Source: Ligustrum vulgare
Lineage: Eukaryota > Streptophyta > Magnoliopsida > Lamiales > Oleaceae
Assembly: GCA_963555705.1 (NCBI GenBank)
Contig: OY743183.1
Location: 29,423,932 to 29,487,931 of the forward strand
DNA length: 64,000 nt
Direction: 5' to 3'
Shown: one piece after another, positions 31,393 through 43,734 of the stretch
Layout of the letters: each line of letters begins with the position of its first letter
Position numbering within the stretch: the stretch's first letter is position 1
Made by a program: the position numbers and the translations under genes
Notes under the pieces: model-generated
The model's input: only the letters and a program-made list of their open reading frames with translations
Database searches by the model: none
Told to the model about the DNA's origin: nothing

Positions 31393-32669
31393 GTCGCATT
31401 TTCGTTGTATTTTTTTCAAATTGTATCTTTCTTAACAAAGATCGTTTATGTTAAATCTATTTTAATTTGTGTTCTTTTTTTTTTTATTCAAATTAATCGT
31501 CAATTAACACATACACAAAGAGAGGCAGGGAGAGAGAGCTCGGGAGACAGAGAGAAAAATCGGTGAAAAAAAAAAAAAGAAAATCGGTGGAGAAGGAGAA
31601 ACCCGAGCCCAACCCTCATCCTCTACTTCAAAGCATTCTTCATCTTCAAGAGGTAAGGAAAGACCCATTTATTTGAGATATGGTTTTAAATTTTGGGGTT
31701 TTGCCTTTTGAGTTAAATGTTAGATTTTTGGATGGATTTGTTGTTGATTTGAGATTATTGGACTAAATATTCAAGTTTGGTTGAGGACATTGTGGTTACA
31801 CTCTAGGGTTTGTAGTATTAGTGGGTAAAATCCAAGATGTGAGTATGATTAAATTAGTTGGAGCCCATTCCATGATTAAATACTTATTTTAGTAAAGTTT
31901 ATTTGGAGTTTAATTTACCCATACAATTAAGTTCAAGATTTAATCTATTACTAGTTTCTTTGGAAAGAGGTTTTGGTGTTATTATACATTTATTTGAAAG
32001 AATTGATATATGGGTTAAGATAAGAATTTAATTGGAGCATTGTGATTCTTAGTTTTGTTCGAATGGAAAATGGAATATTACTTTGGTATTTAGCATGAAG
32101 GTAAATTTGATAAATAGAGATTATTGAAGGGACAAGAAATTAGAATTTCCTTCTATTGAGTAAAGAAATTTGGGAATTTTGTTAAATATAGAGATTCAAA
32201 GCTCTAATGGTTTTATTTATATTTGGAGGTTGTAGTAGTTGTTTATATGATTATTTATATTATATTTTAGGTGGTGAAGAGGAGGTTGGGAAAGCATATC
32301 GACCATCCTAGTTGTAGCCATATCTTGTGAGTGAAATTATTATATGAAGAAAATATCACTTATTTAAATTATTTTTAATTCTAAAGCTATTATGAAATGT
32401 ATATTCATCATAGTGATTTTAGTAAATTTAAATGAATTACTAATATATTTTATTTTCAGCTCAACTAGTAAACAAGCATGTGCTTCGGCATATATGTTAC
32501 AATGTGAAAGTCAATTTAAAGGTTAAGCTCAATTCAGATAACCAGTTTAATAGTATTTTGTTTTAGTACAACTAGTTCAGTATATCCAGATATGATGTTT
32601 AAACCCATTACAAAGAACCCAAATGTGATGATTTTACCCACTATGCACTATTGTGAATCAATTTCCAAA
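31393..32669. other. A+T-rich spacer, no gene seen
   Basis: 31500-31660 has a G+A-rich leader-like stretch ending in caagag/gtaagg, which resembles a first exon and splice donor, but no reading frame with motifs follows. Confidence 0.4.
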
Positions 32670-33115
32670 GTGTATGACCAGATATAATGATTATACTTGC
32701 TCTGCACTATTTTCTCAGTGTATGACCAGATACAATTATTATGTTGCTCTGCACTATTTTCTCAGTGTATGACCAGATACAATGATTATGTTGCTCTGCA
32801 CTATTTACACAGTGTATGACCAGTTACAGAAATTATATTGCTGTGAACTGCTTACACAGTGTATAACCAATTACAGTGATCATATTGCTCTGTACTTCCT
32901 ACACAGTGTATGACCAGATATAGTGATTATATTGCTCTGCACTGCCTACACAGTGTATGACCAGATACAGTGATTATATTGCTCTGCACTGCCTACACAT
33001 TGTATGACCAAGTACGGTAATCATATTTCTGTGCAGTGCTTACCAAGTGTATGACCAGATACGATGATTCTATTGCTCTTCATTGCTTACAAAGTGCATG
33101 ACCAGATACAGTGAG
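32670..33115. repeat. Ten-copy 47-bp tandem array
   Basis: gtgtatgaccaga starts at 32670, 32718, 32765, 32812, 32859, 32906, 32953, 33000, 33047 and 33094, a period of 47 bp (one of 48). The unit also carries tacagtgattatattgctc and tgcactgcctacacagt. It sits in non-coding DNA with no recognised host element. Confidence 0.88.
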
Positions 33116-33882
33116 CAGCATTGGAGCCTGTTGATCCACCAAGTCAAGCCACATATCATTATTAGTTGTATAACTCATTTTATCCATTTGCATAGTCTAT
33201 ATTTCTTTTGAGGCACATGGTTACCATGTTGAATAAGCCATTTTTGAGATTTGTATATAAATGTTGGGTTCACTACATTTTTGTATAATTAGTTAGCACC
33301 TGCCATTGGCACTCGTCATGTTCCATGTCCAGTGAAGTGATTTGGGACCGGTCGTGTCAGTTTCGTCACTGTTTTTTCTTACTATTCCCATTTTAAATTT
33401 TTGGACCCAGTGTTTTGTTAATCAAAACTAGTTGCAGGCACTGTTATTTAGAATAATAAAATTTTAGAAAAGAAAAACTTATCGATCGAGACTCGTGACA
33501 GCACGATGTCCTAAAGTGAAATTGCCCGCCGTAATTTGTTGCGACCTCTTTGGACAATCACTCCCAGGATACAACGATCGAATCACTATGTGCAGCAATC
33601 ACAAGTGATTTTAGAACTCTCAAGGTTACTCCAGAATAGCGTATCGTAAAATAGATGAACAAGAAAAGAAGATTTGTTTTTCATATAAGTTGTTTTTTTT
33701 TTTCTGTGTTTTATTCTGAAAAAGTAACTAGAATTTATAGAGAAAATATTCATAACTTCCACAGGATTAATGAAGAAAAACTGAAAATTTATCAATTTCA
33801 TTACTTTAAAAGAAACTGCCTCAACAGTCAGAAATAATAAAAATTAATTCTGAAATGATTAAAATAAATAATAAAATTATAA
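33116..33882. other. Spacer, no gene seen
   Basis: 33280-33380 contains gcacctgccattggcactcg and gggaccggtcgtgtcag, which look like retroelement LTR leader fragments but cannot be assigned. Confidence 0.3.
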
Positions 33883-33984
33883 TTTTTTTTTTAATCAAAG
33901 AAGCCCAATACCCAAGGACCAATGTGAATCGAACCACCGACCTCCCACATAAATTCCACATTTTCCACCACTTTGGCACTTTAC
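33883..33984 (-). mobile_element. tRNA-derived SINE candidate
   Basis: The minus strand has a pol III A-box-like TGCCAAAGTGG (33978-33968), then 43 nt later (start to start) a B-box-like GGTTCGATTC (33935-33926), then about 40 nt of body and a terminal A tract (plus 33883-33892). Box order, spacing and tail fit a plant tRNA-derived SINE. Target duplications were not found, and the body was not matched to a known family. Confidence 0.4.
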
Positions 33985-34917
33985 GTAATTTATTTATTTA
34001 TTTCAATATATATATATATCTAACATGTTTTAGTGGTGAAAAGTGTTAGCTAGCCTTTCTTTGTTTTTGCTATTCTTCTTTTTCTTTCCTTCTCAGTTAT
34101 TGGCATACTTTTTCTCTACCGAAATAACTTCTTAACCACGTTTATTCAATTTCTCTTAATCTCTTTTTGGCCAAGTAAAAATTAAAAAATTTCTGTTCTC
34201 TTGCTTTCCTAGGGACACCATAAATGCACATAATTTGCTTGTAGAGATGAAACTGTTAAAAGAAATGCAGGATCATTCTAGTTAGTGATTTTTCTCTGTT
34301 TTCTTGCTCTGATATTTTACGTCTGCATAGATATGTTTTTATTAGACTGTACATTAAATGGATTTAAGTGGTAGTGAAAACTCTAGGGATTCATGGGTAA
34401 AGATTCTTATTTCAAGTTTCTTGTGGATCTCTGAATTCTAACCTTTTTTTTTTTTTTTTTTTTTTAACTTTATTTATGAAGGGACAAGGAAGAAAATAAA
34501 TTCTGAGCCATGGCATGCTTGTGCTTTACCTTGCCCTAGGTTAGAAGCCTTGTACACTATTTTCCTCAAGGAATGCAATGGGCATAGTAAATATTTTTGT
34601 TTAGTAAAAATTAAAGTTATGTAGCGTTTAATTACTTTTTATTCCTCTATGGACTTGTGTTTTGCTTTATTTACATGTTGAGCAATTTTTTGTGAATTCT
34701 GATATAATGTGGCACTTCATATTCATCTCAGCTAAGCTTGCTAATTCAGATTTATTAATTGACTTTGATCTTGTAGTCTCGTCATAATTGACAATTAGTA
34801 TCTCTTAACATGAAATCACGCAATTATTTTTTACTAATGAATCTGTTAACCAGCGTCATTCAATTACTTATATATGCTTCTAGTTTTTGTCAATTTTGTT
34901 TTATTCTTCAGTTACAA
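33985..34917. other. Spacer with a possible short exon
   Basis: Mostly A+T-rich with a poly(T) run at 34443-34466. The 68 bp at 34213-34280 lie between an AG (ctttcctag) and a GT (gttagt) and read DTINAHNLLVEMK then LLKEMQDHS, which looks like an exon of an unidentified gene. Just before the copia insertion a second acceptor-like ttcttcag precedes ttacaa at 34912-34917. Confidence 0.3.
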
Positions 34918-35398
34918 TGTAAGGTTTCGATACATATATGCACATCGGAAATTAAACAAACACGAAACCATAGTCCGGATCAACCTTGCACTTAAATAGA
35001 ATTTGTGATAAAGAATATACCTTTGATGAATCTCGTGAATCTGAAATCTGAAACAGGAGGTACAAACTTGTCACTACTAGCTGTCCAATTGTCCAGCCTC
35101 TAACAGAAATCCACACAGCAAGTTGATTCTAGAACTCCATTAATCTCCAACTATTGAAATGGATTCGAGAGAATTGATTTTTCTGTTTGTGCTAGCAAGA
35201 GAAAAATCATACGCTAGAATATTACACAAAAACGATTCTCATAATTTCTCTACAATAATGCACATATTAATATGTCCACTTCAAAACCCTAACCCTAGTG
35301 ACAATAGGGCTTTTAATGGGCCTTAATTAATTAATCATATTAATTAATCAAATTGTAAAGTCCGGCCCAACAATTGGGCTCGTACATTAATTCTAACA
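34918..35398 (-). mobile_element. 3' LTR of the copia element
   Basis: It runs tgtaaggtttcg to taattctaaca on the plus strand. On the minus strand it starts TGTTAGAATTAA. A minus-strand purine tract (aagtgggagat, plus 35399-35409) precedes it, which is the expected second-strand primer. Confidence 0.9.
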
Positions 35399-36689
35399 AT
35401 CTCCCACTTGGACAAGATTTAATTCCAGATATTCAATTCTCGCCTTTTGTGTGTGACCCATTAGGTTTCATTCACGATGACAAATGTTGTGTTATTATTA
35501 TTATTCCAATCTGATTGGAATAAGATGGATTTAAATATCTATTTCTAATTCATCCTCGACTCACCAAGATCGATTAATTCACGTCTCCGTCCTAGATTGA
35601 CATCTAGCAATGTGTTAAGGCAATCCATGTTAAAGGAAAAGTCATGTGGACAAGACCAGTTCATGTGCGGTTACCATGGAAATACAATCCCTTCATCAAT
35701 ATAACCCAATTGGTTAAGAGATATGGATAGCGTCAATCTCATTTCAACCAATTATGTTATTCACTTCTTATCTTAGTTGATCTTATTATGACTGAAAACA
35801 CCCTTTTCAACTCATAACTTTACCCCGGCCGAGGAATTTACATCAACTTAAGTGAGTGAAATACATGTTATAATCTCCTACTACACAGGAGTGACGAATC
35901 CTCATATTGGACATACACAACCTTCATATCACTCTCACTATACTCGTATGACGTCATCCTGATGACTCTCTCTCAAGATCCAACATCAACGTTCGCCAAA
36001 GCATAGTAATCCTCATATAAGATTCTATGACATCCTCAAGTCAAAGGACAAAATCCACAACCGTCCATTAGAGATTCACCACTGACGCTTGGATAGTTAT
36101 CCATGTGGAATCTCTAGGTGGGTCATCCAATACTTTGTTCATCTAACAATGTATCCACGTGTTCATTCGAATGTCCCTCTACATTCTAACTTGTGAGATA
36201 AGCTACTTTTTTCATAAGAAAGAAATGCAACACATGCTAGTCTAACTACAACAACAATATCCGTATCTTGCTGTTACTTAGACTAGGGACAATTTTAGAA
36301 TAAGATATTAATGACTTGTATCTCACAGTCACAACACCTTATGACTTACAAGTTAATTAAACTTACTCTACGGACTCTATTATTTAAATAATGAGTTAAA
36401 CTCAATATAATAATAGATCTGCCTTTATTGAACCAATGATAATATGTGTTATGCTATCTCAACTATTGGATTTAGAGCATAACACTGACATACTCCCACT
36501 CGATCCAATAACTCATGTATCTTATACATAACGAGTTTATGTGACAATCACATTCCTGTTGGGATAGTGGATTTAAAGGTGGATCTTAGACATGTGACTC
36601 TTCACATATTCAACCTTTGCAAGGTTAGTGGGCACGAATTCTAATTTTTCTACAATATTCGAATAAAATAGTAGCCCCTAAATACATAC
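35399..36689 (-). other. 3' non-coding region of the copia element
   Basis: This stretch starts with the purine tract and has no protein motifs. It lies between the pol end and the 3' LTR. Confidence 0.5.
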
Positions 36690-38720
36690 TTAGATCATCG
36701 ATGAGACCCAGTTCCCTCGCTTGCGCGATGGCACCATTGTCGTCACAGTACACATTACTAGAGCTACAATGCTAGGAACAGTTATAGTTCACTAATGAAC
36801 TTAACGATCGAGATTGCTTCACAAGCACTTATGTATTTGGTCTCGGTTGTATAGTTAGCGGTCTCTCTTATTTGAACCATTTCAAACTGACCATACCACT
36901 ACTATGAGTTAATTAGCAATTAGATTGAATATTTCCTTCATCTCTTTCCGGACTAAAGGATGGTATCTCTATACCTAAAGACTGTAAGTCTATGTTTCTC
37001 CTCATGTCTATTGTATTCTTAGTATTTCTCAAGTACTCACTAATACAAAAGGTATCGTACATAGTGTCGCGTTTAAGAAGATCTTATTGTCAAACAATCA
37101 AGTATCTTCTCCACGTCATTATTTCTCAATATGTGTTCTAAACACTATTTTGAAAAGATTATACCCAAAACTTTTGGGATAGAATCCTACATTGGATTCA
37201 TTCATGCTAACCCTATTAGCATTTTATCTATGTACGTAGATTGAGAAATCAAAACAACCTTCCAAATCTATCTCTATAGATTCTGGTTCCCAAAGTAAAT
37301 GTTTTATTTCTCAAATCCATTATGGAGAAATTCAAAATAACTGCACTTTCATTTTAAAGGTTAGAGACTCAACTTCTGATCAATAATATGTCATCTACAT
37401 ATAGTATCAGAAATATTGAATACTCCCACTAACCTTTTATATACACACATTCTTTACCTTCAACTTTTGATAAAATCAAATATTTTGATTATCTCATCAA
37501 AATTAAGATTCTAGCTCCACGAGGCTTGCTTTAATCTATAATAGACATCTGTAGCTAGTATACTATGTTTAAGGATTCAAAAATCCCATAGTTACATCAT
37601 GTTGCTACTGCAAGCAGAATTTGAATTGATTCATAGTAAACACATTTACAACGTATGGGTCTTACCCATTTCAGGTGAATCAAACAAGTTCCAAAACTTG
37701 TTTTTTGTTTATCTCGAATTCTACGGTTTCCTGCCATCTCATTTATTCAACGTTTGACTTAGCTTCTATGTAAATATAGTCTTATTATCCTTGATAACTA
37801 ATACAATATTAGCAATCGGGATGTGTAACTCAATAGAGTATACACGATCCTAATATCTTTACATAGAGCTAGTACATTCTCAGTCGTCACTACTTCCGGA
37901 GTAACGATCGCGTCCTAAGCATCGATCTGTGCCTCATCCTATGCAAACACATATTCGAGTTTATTTAATCGGTTGAGTATATATGTGTAATCATGAACTC
38001 TTTCACGTTCTACTTTTATTCCCACTGTCCTCTCTTAGATGAACTGTTTCTCTAAGATATTAACAAAATTCGAAGTAGACTTTCTTTTTCGATAGGAATG
38101 TAGAAATTATATCCAACCATCTTTTGGATATCCCACAAATATACATATTGGACTAAGGCTATCGCTTATCCAAATCTGGTATACTTCTAATAAGTATTAA
38201 TGTCTTAAATCTTAACGCGATGAATATCGGACCTTTTAAATCCATATCTTATATGGACCTTCATCAACCGATTATCATGGAACACAACTAAGTGTATAAT
38301 ATAAAGTTTTTATTGCAAAGTTCCAAAAACTGTTTTGGAGATTTTGCGTGACTTCATCAATGATTGCATAAATTGTAATCATTCTCCTTTAAGATACACC
38401 ATTGTGTCAAGGTATATGCGAAAGGGTTATTTATGCGAAAATTATGTTCTCATAACATAATCTTGAAGTCAATCACTTTGAAATATTCTTCACTTTGGTC
38501 AAATCTACGTGCTTAGAATATTTTTTCTCATTTTGACATTTTAATTTATATCTGTATTATTTGAACTTTTCAAACTTTCAGATTTAAACTTTATTATAGA
38601 TAACAATGACAATCATGGTTATCTAATGATTAAAGACCACTCTGACATATGCCCACTTACATCCAAATGTAACAGGCTCAATGGATCAACCATCCCACTT
38701 TCCCTTTTTCAAAGAAAATT
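36690..38720 (-). pseudogene. Copia pol relic (integrase, RT, RNase H)
   Basis: No long frame survives, but landmarks read in order on the minus strand. Integrase core start near 38640-38700 (LSLLHLDVSGHMSEWSL, with the first catalytic Asp in LDVSGHM). RT active site at 37381-37415 (LILYVDDILLI, intact YVDD). RNase H and polyprotein end near 36690-36830 (YIAACEAISIVKFISEL, and CDDNGAIAQARE). Order and spacing match integrase before RT, the defining arrangement of Ty1/copia. Stops and frameshifts occur throughout. Confidence 0.7.
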
Positions 38721-40739
38721 GACTTATCAATATACATATATCTCTATTAATTGAATAAGTCAAGTGTCATATTTAAGTGTGACTTCTTCTTTGCCTTATC
38801 AATATTCAGAATGTTGACTATTTGTTATTTACCGAACTTCCATATTATCCCATCTAAGTTAACGAATAACTATTATTCTTAATTAAATGGGATAATCATT
38901 TCATGTCCAAACATGAAGTGGAAGTGTCGTTCTTCATAAGAACTGTAATTAACAATTGTCTAATTTTAAACTGAATGAGAAGACAAAGATAGGTGTTAAC
39001 TTCTTAAGCTTTACATACAACATCTGCTTTATTACCTACAAATAGGTACATCACAATTTTTCGCAATTATTCTACTTTAGCCATTGTATATTATCGATAT
39101 CTAGTACATGATTGCCTAAGTAGATTATTTAACCTCTATCATATAGAAAACTGAAGGAGAAGATTCACAAAACTTCTCACTTCTTCAGTTCGGTTAAGGA
39201 AGCCTCGCAATTATAAATGTAGTGTCTTATTATTGGCATGTTCGAGAAGAGTATTCTCGATCATATCGTGTTTTGAGATCATTTCTCAAAGAACAAAGCC
39301 AATTCAAGAATTTCAGTCTAATTAACTTACAAAGTGTCAATTACATTTCATAAGTTCAAGTAACAACTCAAATTTCAAAACTCATACAACAACAACAATA
39401 GTAAATAAAAATAGAATCACGTATTATCATGTATAAATCAATTTAATAAGGTCTTTTATTAAATCAATTGCTCCCACTGTTTTACTTGAATTAATGACCC
39501 TCAACATTAATCTCGTAGAATCCTATTAGATTCACAGTAGGCTAGGATCCCGTTTATTTCATTAGAACCTTGAGTGACTCAACAAGCTCTAATGAAACAT
39601 CCAGGTAGATAGTCCTATCAATCACATCTCCATGTGACTCCTAGATTATCAAGTAGACAACTCTTCGTCGTATACATCTTATGCATTTACTTGATTGTGT
39701 CTCCAAAATCTCATCTCCTTGAGTGACTCAACAAAAGATAGATTTTGGTTAAATTCTACCCATTGTTCAGAAACATCTTATGTTTCATAGTGATAAACAC
39801 ACCTTCCCACTTCCAGCCTTGAGTGACTCAACAAGCTGCATCGAGGGCGGATTCTGATTTTTCACCATAACAATGGAAGGCTCTTTGTATTAACCAATTA
39901 ATATGAATTTAATAAATTGCTTCCAAAATTATATCCATTTTTTATTTTCTCAATAAATGATGTAGTTTCAGTTAAGTCCGACCCATTGTTCAGAAGTATC
40001 TAATACTTCATAATGAGAAACATATCTACCAACGAGTAGCCTTGAGTGACTCAACAAGCTGACATCGATAGTAAACTCTGGTTTTTCATTATAACAATGG
40101 AAAGCATAGGACTTAATATAATTTTAAGTGAGGGGTTTGTCTCATCATTCCTATGTATATTAACTAACATCCACCATACAGTTAATCATACGTACAATAT
40201 TATTGTGGATAATTATGGATAATATCTATCTAGTCTTCTCGAGCCATTAAGAAGACTAGTTGGTCAATACCTAGGGGACACTGCATTCGATCATCGAATG
40301 CTAAATGCAATAATCTCCATCTGCTACTGCCACATGTATCCTATACTAGTTGTCTTCTTGTGGCCAGCTCCAACCTGTATCCTATACTAGTTGGCACGCA
40401 GGCTTGTATCAAAGGACGCGCAGGTCCATATCTACAAACTAGGGCTCGCAGGCCCAAATAAATTAAATAATAGGCACGCAAGCCCAATTAAATAATAATA
40501 GGCTCGCAATCCCAACCAATAAAAGCAGAATAAATTAACCATACATCCAACCAATCACATGGGTCAAGTCCATACCCATCCACTAAATACACATTCATCA
40601 TATAAGTGTATTATAATATAATATCTAATATTATATAAATAAATTTCAAGTTTCTAGCAATCTAGGTCGTCTAAACAAATTTAGATAAAGCGGATTGGAA
40701 TAATAATAATTAATTAATTAACTTTAGTTAACGGTCTTA
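38721..40739 (-). other. Copia 5' internal region with dispersed short repeats
   Basis: gag and protease should lie here but no motif is recognisable. A 19-mer ccttgagtgactcaacaa occurs at 39568, 39717, 39817 and 40040. A second set, ggctcgcaggccca and variants, occurs four to five times between 40397 and 40520. These may be a non-coding leader peculiar to the family. Confidence 0.45.
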
Positions 40740-41200
40740 TTTAATTAAAATATATTTTAATCAAATACTAAATTAGAGTCCAACTCTAATTCCAAAAGAG
40801 GCAAATTAAATTAAAATCTTAATTTAGGATAAAACTCCTAAAATAAAATAAAATTCAATTTAGGAATTAACTAATCAAATTAATCAATTACATTAATTGA
40901 CGAATTCATTTAATTAAAATCAAATTTTAATTAAATACTAAATTAGAGTCTAACTCCAATTTCAAGATTCTAGGGCTAACTGAATTTATGATCAAATCCT
41001 AAATTAAAATAAAATTCAATTTAGTAATTAACTAATCAAATTAATCAATTACATTAATTGACAGGTTTATTTAATTAAAATCAAATTTTAATTAAATACT
41101 AAATTAGAGTCTAACTCCAATTTTAGAATTAGGGCAAATTGAATTAATATTTAAATTTAGGATAAAACTCCTAAATAAAATAAAATTCAATTTAGGGTCA
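40740..41200. repeat. About 165-bp tandem repeat in the copia leader
   Basis: aaatactaaattagagtc occurs at 40763, 40933 and 41094, and ctaatcaaattaatcaattac at 40871 and 41032, giving spacings of 161-170 bp and nearly three units. Units are extremely A+T-rich. Confidence 0.7.
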
Positions 41201-41449
41201 AAGTTATATATTTTGTTAAAATCCAATTTTAACAATAATTTTAAAGTCGTGAATTTTAAAATAAAATTTTGAATTGGGTCAAACCAATTTGAAAATCTAA
41301 TTTAAAAAAAAATTTAAATTACATTTAATGGTATTTAGTAAAATAGCATTTTAACCCAATTTTAAATTTTCAAACAGCCCCTACAATTTCATAAATTGCA
41401 GAAAGGCCCATTATTCTTTTAAAATCAACCTTTGACCCCTTTTGTTAAT

Positions 41450-42075
41450 TGCAGGACAAGAGCTCACAATTTCAGAAATTACGTAGAAGCCCGCCCCAAG
41501 TCTGAACCCTTATCAGAAAATTGCAATCGGACCCTTTCAATTTCCTAAATTGCATAAGAGGCCCCCGCCCCCAAAATCTGAAAAATCGAGCCCAGCGACT
41601 TCTCTCCTCCCTTTCCCAGTTACCGGTGCCGCAATCGCTGTTGAGCGACGGCTTCTTGCTGTAGCAGCGCCTTGCTGCTGCTCGCAACTGTAGCGTCATT
41701 GCAGTGACGAAGCTGCGCAGGAGCTGCGCGTGACTGCAACGTTGTTGCAGTGACTACGCTGCGCAGCGGCGACGTTCACCGCTGCTTACACTGAGGCCAG
41801 CGCAGTGCGCGACTGAGCACAGACAAGGGCCACGCACTGCTGTGCGTAGCGCAGCGCGCTGCTATATGCGGCTGTCATCTCCGGAAATTGATTTCGCCGA
41901 AGTTTTTTCAATCCGTTTCTCGATCCAATTTTCAACCCAAAAAATTAGTTTTCTTTTCCAAATCAAATTTAGAACAAGAAAATCGATTTTTTTCAAAAGC
42001 TAGAAAACTAAAACTATTTATTCAATCATATTGAATCATCACCGAATTTAACAAATTCTAACAAGTAACAAGGCA
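41450..42075 (-). other. GC-rich leader segment of the copia element
   Basis: 41590-41880 is strongly G+C-rich in an A+T-rich element and repeats gctgcgcag/gctgcgcg with CTGCAACG and GCGCTGC blocks that can fold back on themselves. It lies just downstream of the primer site, where an RNA packaging signal or leader would be expected. No coding potential is evident. Confidence 0.4.
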
Positions 42076-42087
42076 GACCCGATACCA
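42076..42087 (-). other. Primer binding site of the copia element (tRNA-Met type)
   Basis: On the minus strand tggtatcgggtc follows the LTR after one base and matches initiator tRNA-Met (TGGTATCAGAGC) over its first seven bases. Confidence 0.8.
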
Positions 42088-42088
42088 C

Positions 42089-42567
42089 TGTAAGGTTTCG
42101 ATACATATATGCACATCGAAAATTAAACAAACACGAAACCATAGCCCGGATCAACCTTGCACTTAGATATGATTTGTGATAAAGAATATACCTTTGATGA
42201 ATCTCGTGGATGATATCTGAAACAGGAGGTACAAACTTGTCACCACTAGTTGTCCAATTGTCCAGCCTCTAACAGAAATCCACACAGCGAGTTGATTCTA
42301 GAATTCCATTAATCTCCAACTACTGAAATGGATTCAAGAGAATTGATTTTTCTCTTTGTGCTAGCAAGAGAAAAATCATGCGCTAGAATATTACAGAAAA
42401 ACGATTCTCATAATTTCTGTACAATAGTGCACATATTAATATGTGCACCTCAAAACCCTAACCCTAGTGACAATAAGGCTTTTAATGGACCTTGATTAAT
42501 TAATCATATTAATTAATCTAATTGTAAAGTCCGGCCCAACAATTGGGCTTGTATATTAATTCTGACA
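42089..42567 (-). mobile_element. 5' LTR of the copia element
   Basis: It aligns end to end with 34918-35398. Many differences are C/T or G/A changes, consistent with decay of methylated DNA. Confidence 0.9.
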
Positions 42568-43734
42568 TACAAGCACTTTCATATGCCGTTTCGTGAAATG
42601 TACAGAATATTTGATTTATTATTTTTATGTACACTTCATTTTAACAGTAACCAAGTAACATGCAACGCAGGTTCTCCCTACCAGTGACTAGAAAAAGTGT
42701 GTGTAAAATCGGTGCTATTCAAATTTCTACCTCAAACAAATTGATTTATAGTACCGTAAATCTCAAAGCGGCATGCTGAACCTTTAAATTGATAGAACCA
42801 CCACAAAGCATCATCTGAAATTTTGTTATAATCTAAAGAGATGTGGTCATTGATTTGACAGAACAAAAGCAATAAGGTCATACAATTGTGATTTCCTTTG
42901 AATTCATACCATGGTAAACATGTGAGATTAAAATTGGTTCATATACGGATTACTTAAAAATGACATTTTATAACCTGTAAAAAAACAAAAATTTCACTTT
43001 AAAATTCGAACGTAACATGCAGACGTTTAAATATAAATAAGCTTAACACATAAAGAAGGGTACTTTCAAGAAAATGCACTTTAGAATTTCAACAAAAAAG
43101 TTACTAAAATAAGAATGCAACTTGATTGGAAAACGAAACCTTAAAGATTTATTCATACAATTAGAAAATTTAGAAAAATGAATTTACAGGCATGCACGAC
43201 TTCAAAAATTGGCTTTTAGAATAAGGAAGCGAATCTTTATAGTACTCTATATTTGTGGCGTTGGTGAGAATTCCCTAAAATTAGGAAAAATCGCTAAAAA
43301 TGTCCTTAACATTTTATCTTGGTGTAAAAGTCCTTAATTTTTTTTGTCATAATTAACTAAAGTAGTTATTTTTATTTAAATGACCAATCAATTATTAATT
43401 TTAAATAGGAAATTTTATAATTGAGTCGTAACATTTGCAAAAGTACAATTGCGTCTATTCATAACTTTTTATATTTGATAAACTAAAATTAGTAAATTAT
43501 TTTTTTCCCATTAGTTCATAACAATTCATAGATTATAAAATAAATAACCCACTAATTTTAATTAATTAAATATTAAAATAAAATAAAATATCCGTTATTA
43601 TCCATTGTATAATCTACAAATTATTATGAACTAAATTTCACTAATATTTATTTGAAATATTTTTTTTAATCATTTCCCCCAAAATTCATTTTCGAACATA
43701 CATTTTAAAAGAATCCATAAATTTTTCCTAATTT
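42568..43734. other. A+T-rich spacer, no gene seen
   Basis: This is the right flank of the copia insertion. No reading frame with motifs was found on either strand. Confidence 0.45.

Larger units (their letters stand above)
34918..42567 (-). mobile_element. Complete Ty1/copia element, minus strand, dead
   Basis: LTRs of 481 and 479 bp (34918-35398 and 42089-42567) have TG...CA ends and are flanked by the target duplication TACAA (34913-34917 and 42568-42572). The minus orientation is fixed by the tRNA-Met primer site next to the right LTR and a purine tract next to the left LTR. The pol traces are heavily broken and no gag was recognised. About 28 substitutions and one 2-bp gap separate the LTRs by eye count, near 6 percent, implying an insertion some millions of years old at usual plant rates (inference). 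Confidence 0.9.
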
